From positions 22,915,046 through 22,979,045 of the forward strand of contig NC_064767.1 in the NCBI RefSeq assembly GCF_011397635.1: a stretch of 64,000 bases of DNA, given 5' to 3'. Within the stretch, counting starts at the first letter, position 1; every line of letters begins with the position of its first letter. The notes beneath the pieces are model-generated. The model was not told where the DNA came from and searched no databases. It was given only the letters and a program-made list of their open reading frames with translations. The position numbers and the translations under genes were made by a program. Positions 62,330 through 64,000 of this stretch are shown here, in pieces. This stretch comes from Epinephelus fuscoguttatus (taxonomy: Eukaryota; Chordata; Actinopteri; Perciformes; Serranidae).

Positions 62330-62453
62330 CAGCGAATGCAGCACGAACCAAGCTGCGCATGCGTATTCCAAGTTGTGGGCAGTAACAAGGAAGTGCAGTC
62401 GCAGATTGAGAGTAACGTCTTCAAGTGCTGTTACTCTCTTGTTTGGACTAAAG
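62330..62453 (+). promoter_or_regulatory. Probable tmem14a promoter and non-coding exon 1
   Basis: A short CpG-containing stretch (CTGCGCATGCGTATTCC, NRF1-like, about 62353-62370) precedes a consensus donor (CTAAAG then GTATGT) at 62454. The next acceptor, at 62877, leads straight to the tmem14a ATG. The arrangement suits a housekeeping-type first exon. Confidence 0.45.
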
Positions 62454-62884
62454 GTATGTAATATCTACCAAGACGAATTAAATTAATGCATGATGACAAT
62501 ATAATAACAAAATTATAGAATATATGTGTATAGAGCTGTTTGTATTTACGTCTCCTCTGTTGTTTTATGTTTTAACCACTGACGGTCTCACAGCGACACC
62601 TAGAGACGGGAAGATTAGACACTGCGATAACACGGGTTAAAGTACTAAAGTACAAGTATTATTACGCCATTAAGTGTAAGAAGCGATAAACTTACTGATT
62701 TTAAATTCTAATAAACTAGACAGCTTGTTTGTGGGGATTAACACGTTTTAAGAATGCTTAACTTTTAGATTTGACTTATTTTAGGTTGCCATTTTCTGTA
62801 AACTTTGCCATATTTAGTCTTGGCTCAACATGAATACCAGACATACCTGACACCCTGTACTGTTCTTGTGTTTACAGCTTTGTG

Positions 62885-62960
62885 ATGGCAGTGGACTGGG
62901 TTGGATTTGGCTATGCTGCAGCCATCCTCTTCGGGGGATTTATGGGATACAAGAGAAAAG
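62885..62960 (+). CDS. tmem14a: TMEM14A, first coding exon (gene runs off the window)
   Basis: The exon begins at acceptor 62877 with the ATG at 62885, and encodes 25 residues ending in phase 1 at a GT donor (62961). The peptide MAVDWVGFGYAAAIL then FGGFMGYKRKG aligns closely with the TMEM14A N-terminus (DLIGFGYAAL, FGYKRRG), including the intron position just after the basic cluster. TMEM14 proteins are about 100-residue, multi-pass membrane proteins; TMEM14A is reported as mitochondrial/ER and anti-apoptotic. No further exon is seen up to 64000, so the rest must lie beyond the edge. Confidence 0.75.
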
Positions 62961-64000
62961 GTTGAAAGCTTTTTCATTTTGGCAGAAACCTCAAGAAACT
63001 CAACTTTAGTTATATAGCATCTTTCACACAAACATGCATCTCAAAGTGCTTCACATGACATGAATGATGACACAGACACAATTTAAAGGATAACACCAAA
63101 ACCTATACATAAAGTTTTGCAAGACTAGAAAATGTGCAACAATAAGACAATAAAATATTTTAAAAAGCAAACCAAATAAATAAAATATAATTAAAATAAA
63201 CAAGAGGGATAAAATAAGGTAAAACCCAATGGTTATTTTGCTGATGAAGAATTATGTATCATGTTTATATGAATATTTCCTTTCATTACTATTGCAGTCA
63301 TTATAATTGGTAATATTCTATAATGCTCTTACTTGTTGTTACATACTCCTATTTAATGCACATGTGTGTGTATGGGTATGCTTTTGAGTTTTGTTTGTGT
63401 CCACATGTATTTGCCTGTTTTATGTATTACATCATGTGTGGAGATCAGTTAACATGTTAATGGCAAGTCTGAATTGGCGGCCAGTGGGTGGTACCCTGTA
63501 CTGTACTGTGCTGTGTGTTGCTATATGTTGTTTATATTATTTGTCTTTAAAAAACGATTAAAACTGAAAACACAAGACTGTTATTCCACATTAAAAAGCC
63601 AGATTAAAAAGATAGGTCTTGAATTTACGTTTAAAAGTACTTGGAGTTTGCCACTCTAATATCCAGAGGCAGTTAATTCCACACTGTAGGGGCATAAAAT
63701 TAGAAAGCGCTCTCTCCAGTACTTTTATGGGACACATGAAGAACAGTGGAGGAGCCTAGTGATCTGGCTGGATCATAAAATGATAGAAAATCCCTTATGT
63801 ATGGTGGGGCAAGGTCATTTAAAGCTTTACGAACAAATAAAAAAAACAGTTTTAGTCAACATTCTGGACTAGCTGTAAGTTTCTTGTTGATTTTTTGGGT
63901 AACCCAGAGATAAGGGAATTGCAATAGTCTTAACAGCTGGTAATGAAAGCGAGAGTGAGTATTTCTGCATCTTTCTGTGTTTAAAAGGTCCGACTTTAGC
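62961..64000. other. tmem14a intron with a widespread fish repeat
   Basis: After the donor at 62961, from about 63005, 'tatatagcatctttcacac' and 'tcaaagtgcttcaca' begin an interspersed repeat. It continues from 63575 through 'aggtcttgaatttacg', 'ggcaaggtcatttaaagctt' and 'attgcaatagtctt' to the edge, interrupted by unrelated sequence near 63240-63560. No tmem14a exon is seen. Confidence 0.5.

Noticed and set aside
1..64000. CRISPR arrays, operons, phage or bacterial systems
   Set aside because: Intron structure, poly(A) signals and repeat types show vertebrate DNA; no regularly spaced direct repeats were seen.

Overview
The window is from a ray-finned fish genome, most likely a percomorph teleost. 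Coding exons are short and split by introns with GT/AG junctions, protein-coding density is low, and the interspersed repeats are fish types: tRNA-derived SINEs, Tc1-like transposons, hAT- and TTAA-type DNA elements and LINE remnants. Gene order matches human 8p23 (MCPH1 with ANGPT2 nested inside on the opposite strand, then AGPAT5). No operon, CRISPR array or stand-alone tRNA/rRNA gene is visible.

Layout. (1) 466-1818 (+): single-exon neuropeptide Y receptor of the Y4/Y8 branch, with an unusually long second extracellular loop and two upstream ORFs. (2) 7346-42017 (+): mcph1 (microcephalin), 14 coding exons giving 828 residues, with a probable TATA-less promoter and non-coding first exon near 3570-3700. 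(3) 20660-34624 (-): angpt2 (angiopoietin-2), nine exons and 495 residues, wholly inside the 24.65-kb twelfth mcph1 intron. (4) 45858-58580 (+): agpat5, eight exons, 365 residues. (5) 62330-62960 (+): first exons of tmem14a, which runs off the right edge. All exon joins were checked by hand for phase and fit the known protein families end to end.

The genes are not a pathway. They are a receptor, a chromosome-condensation/DNA-damage protein, a secreted Tie2 ligand, a lipid acyltransferase and a small membrane protein that share ancestral linkage. The nested mcph1/angpt2 pair could interact by antisense or collision effects, but nothing in the sequence proves this.

The remaining sequence is introns and intergenic DNA rich in transposon relics. 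The most unusual is a TTAA-bounded foldback element (27789-28892) carrying a broken coding segment that resembles the cytoplasmic C-terminal domain of P2X7 receptors. It sits inside a hAT-like element with a near-perfect 8-bp target duplication, inside an angpt2 intron, inside an mcph1 intron. A Tc1-like element (5322-6980) is nearly complete, with a single frameshift in its transposase. I found no evidence for a wholly new biological system; the points worth a second look are listed individually.
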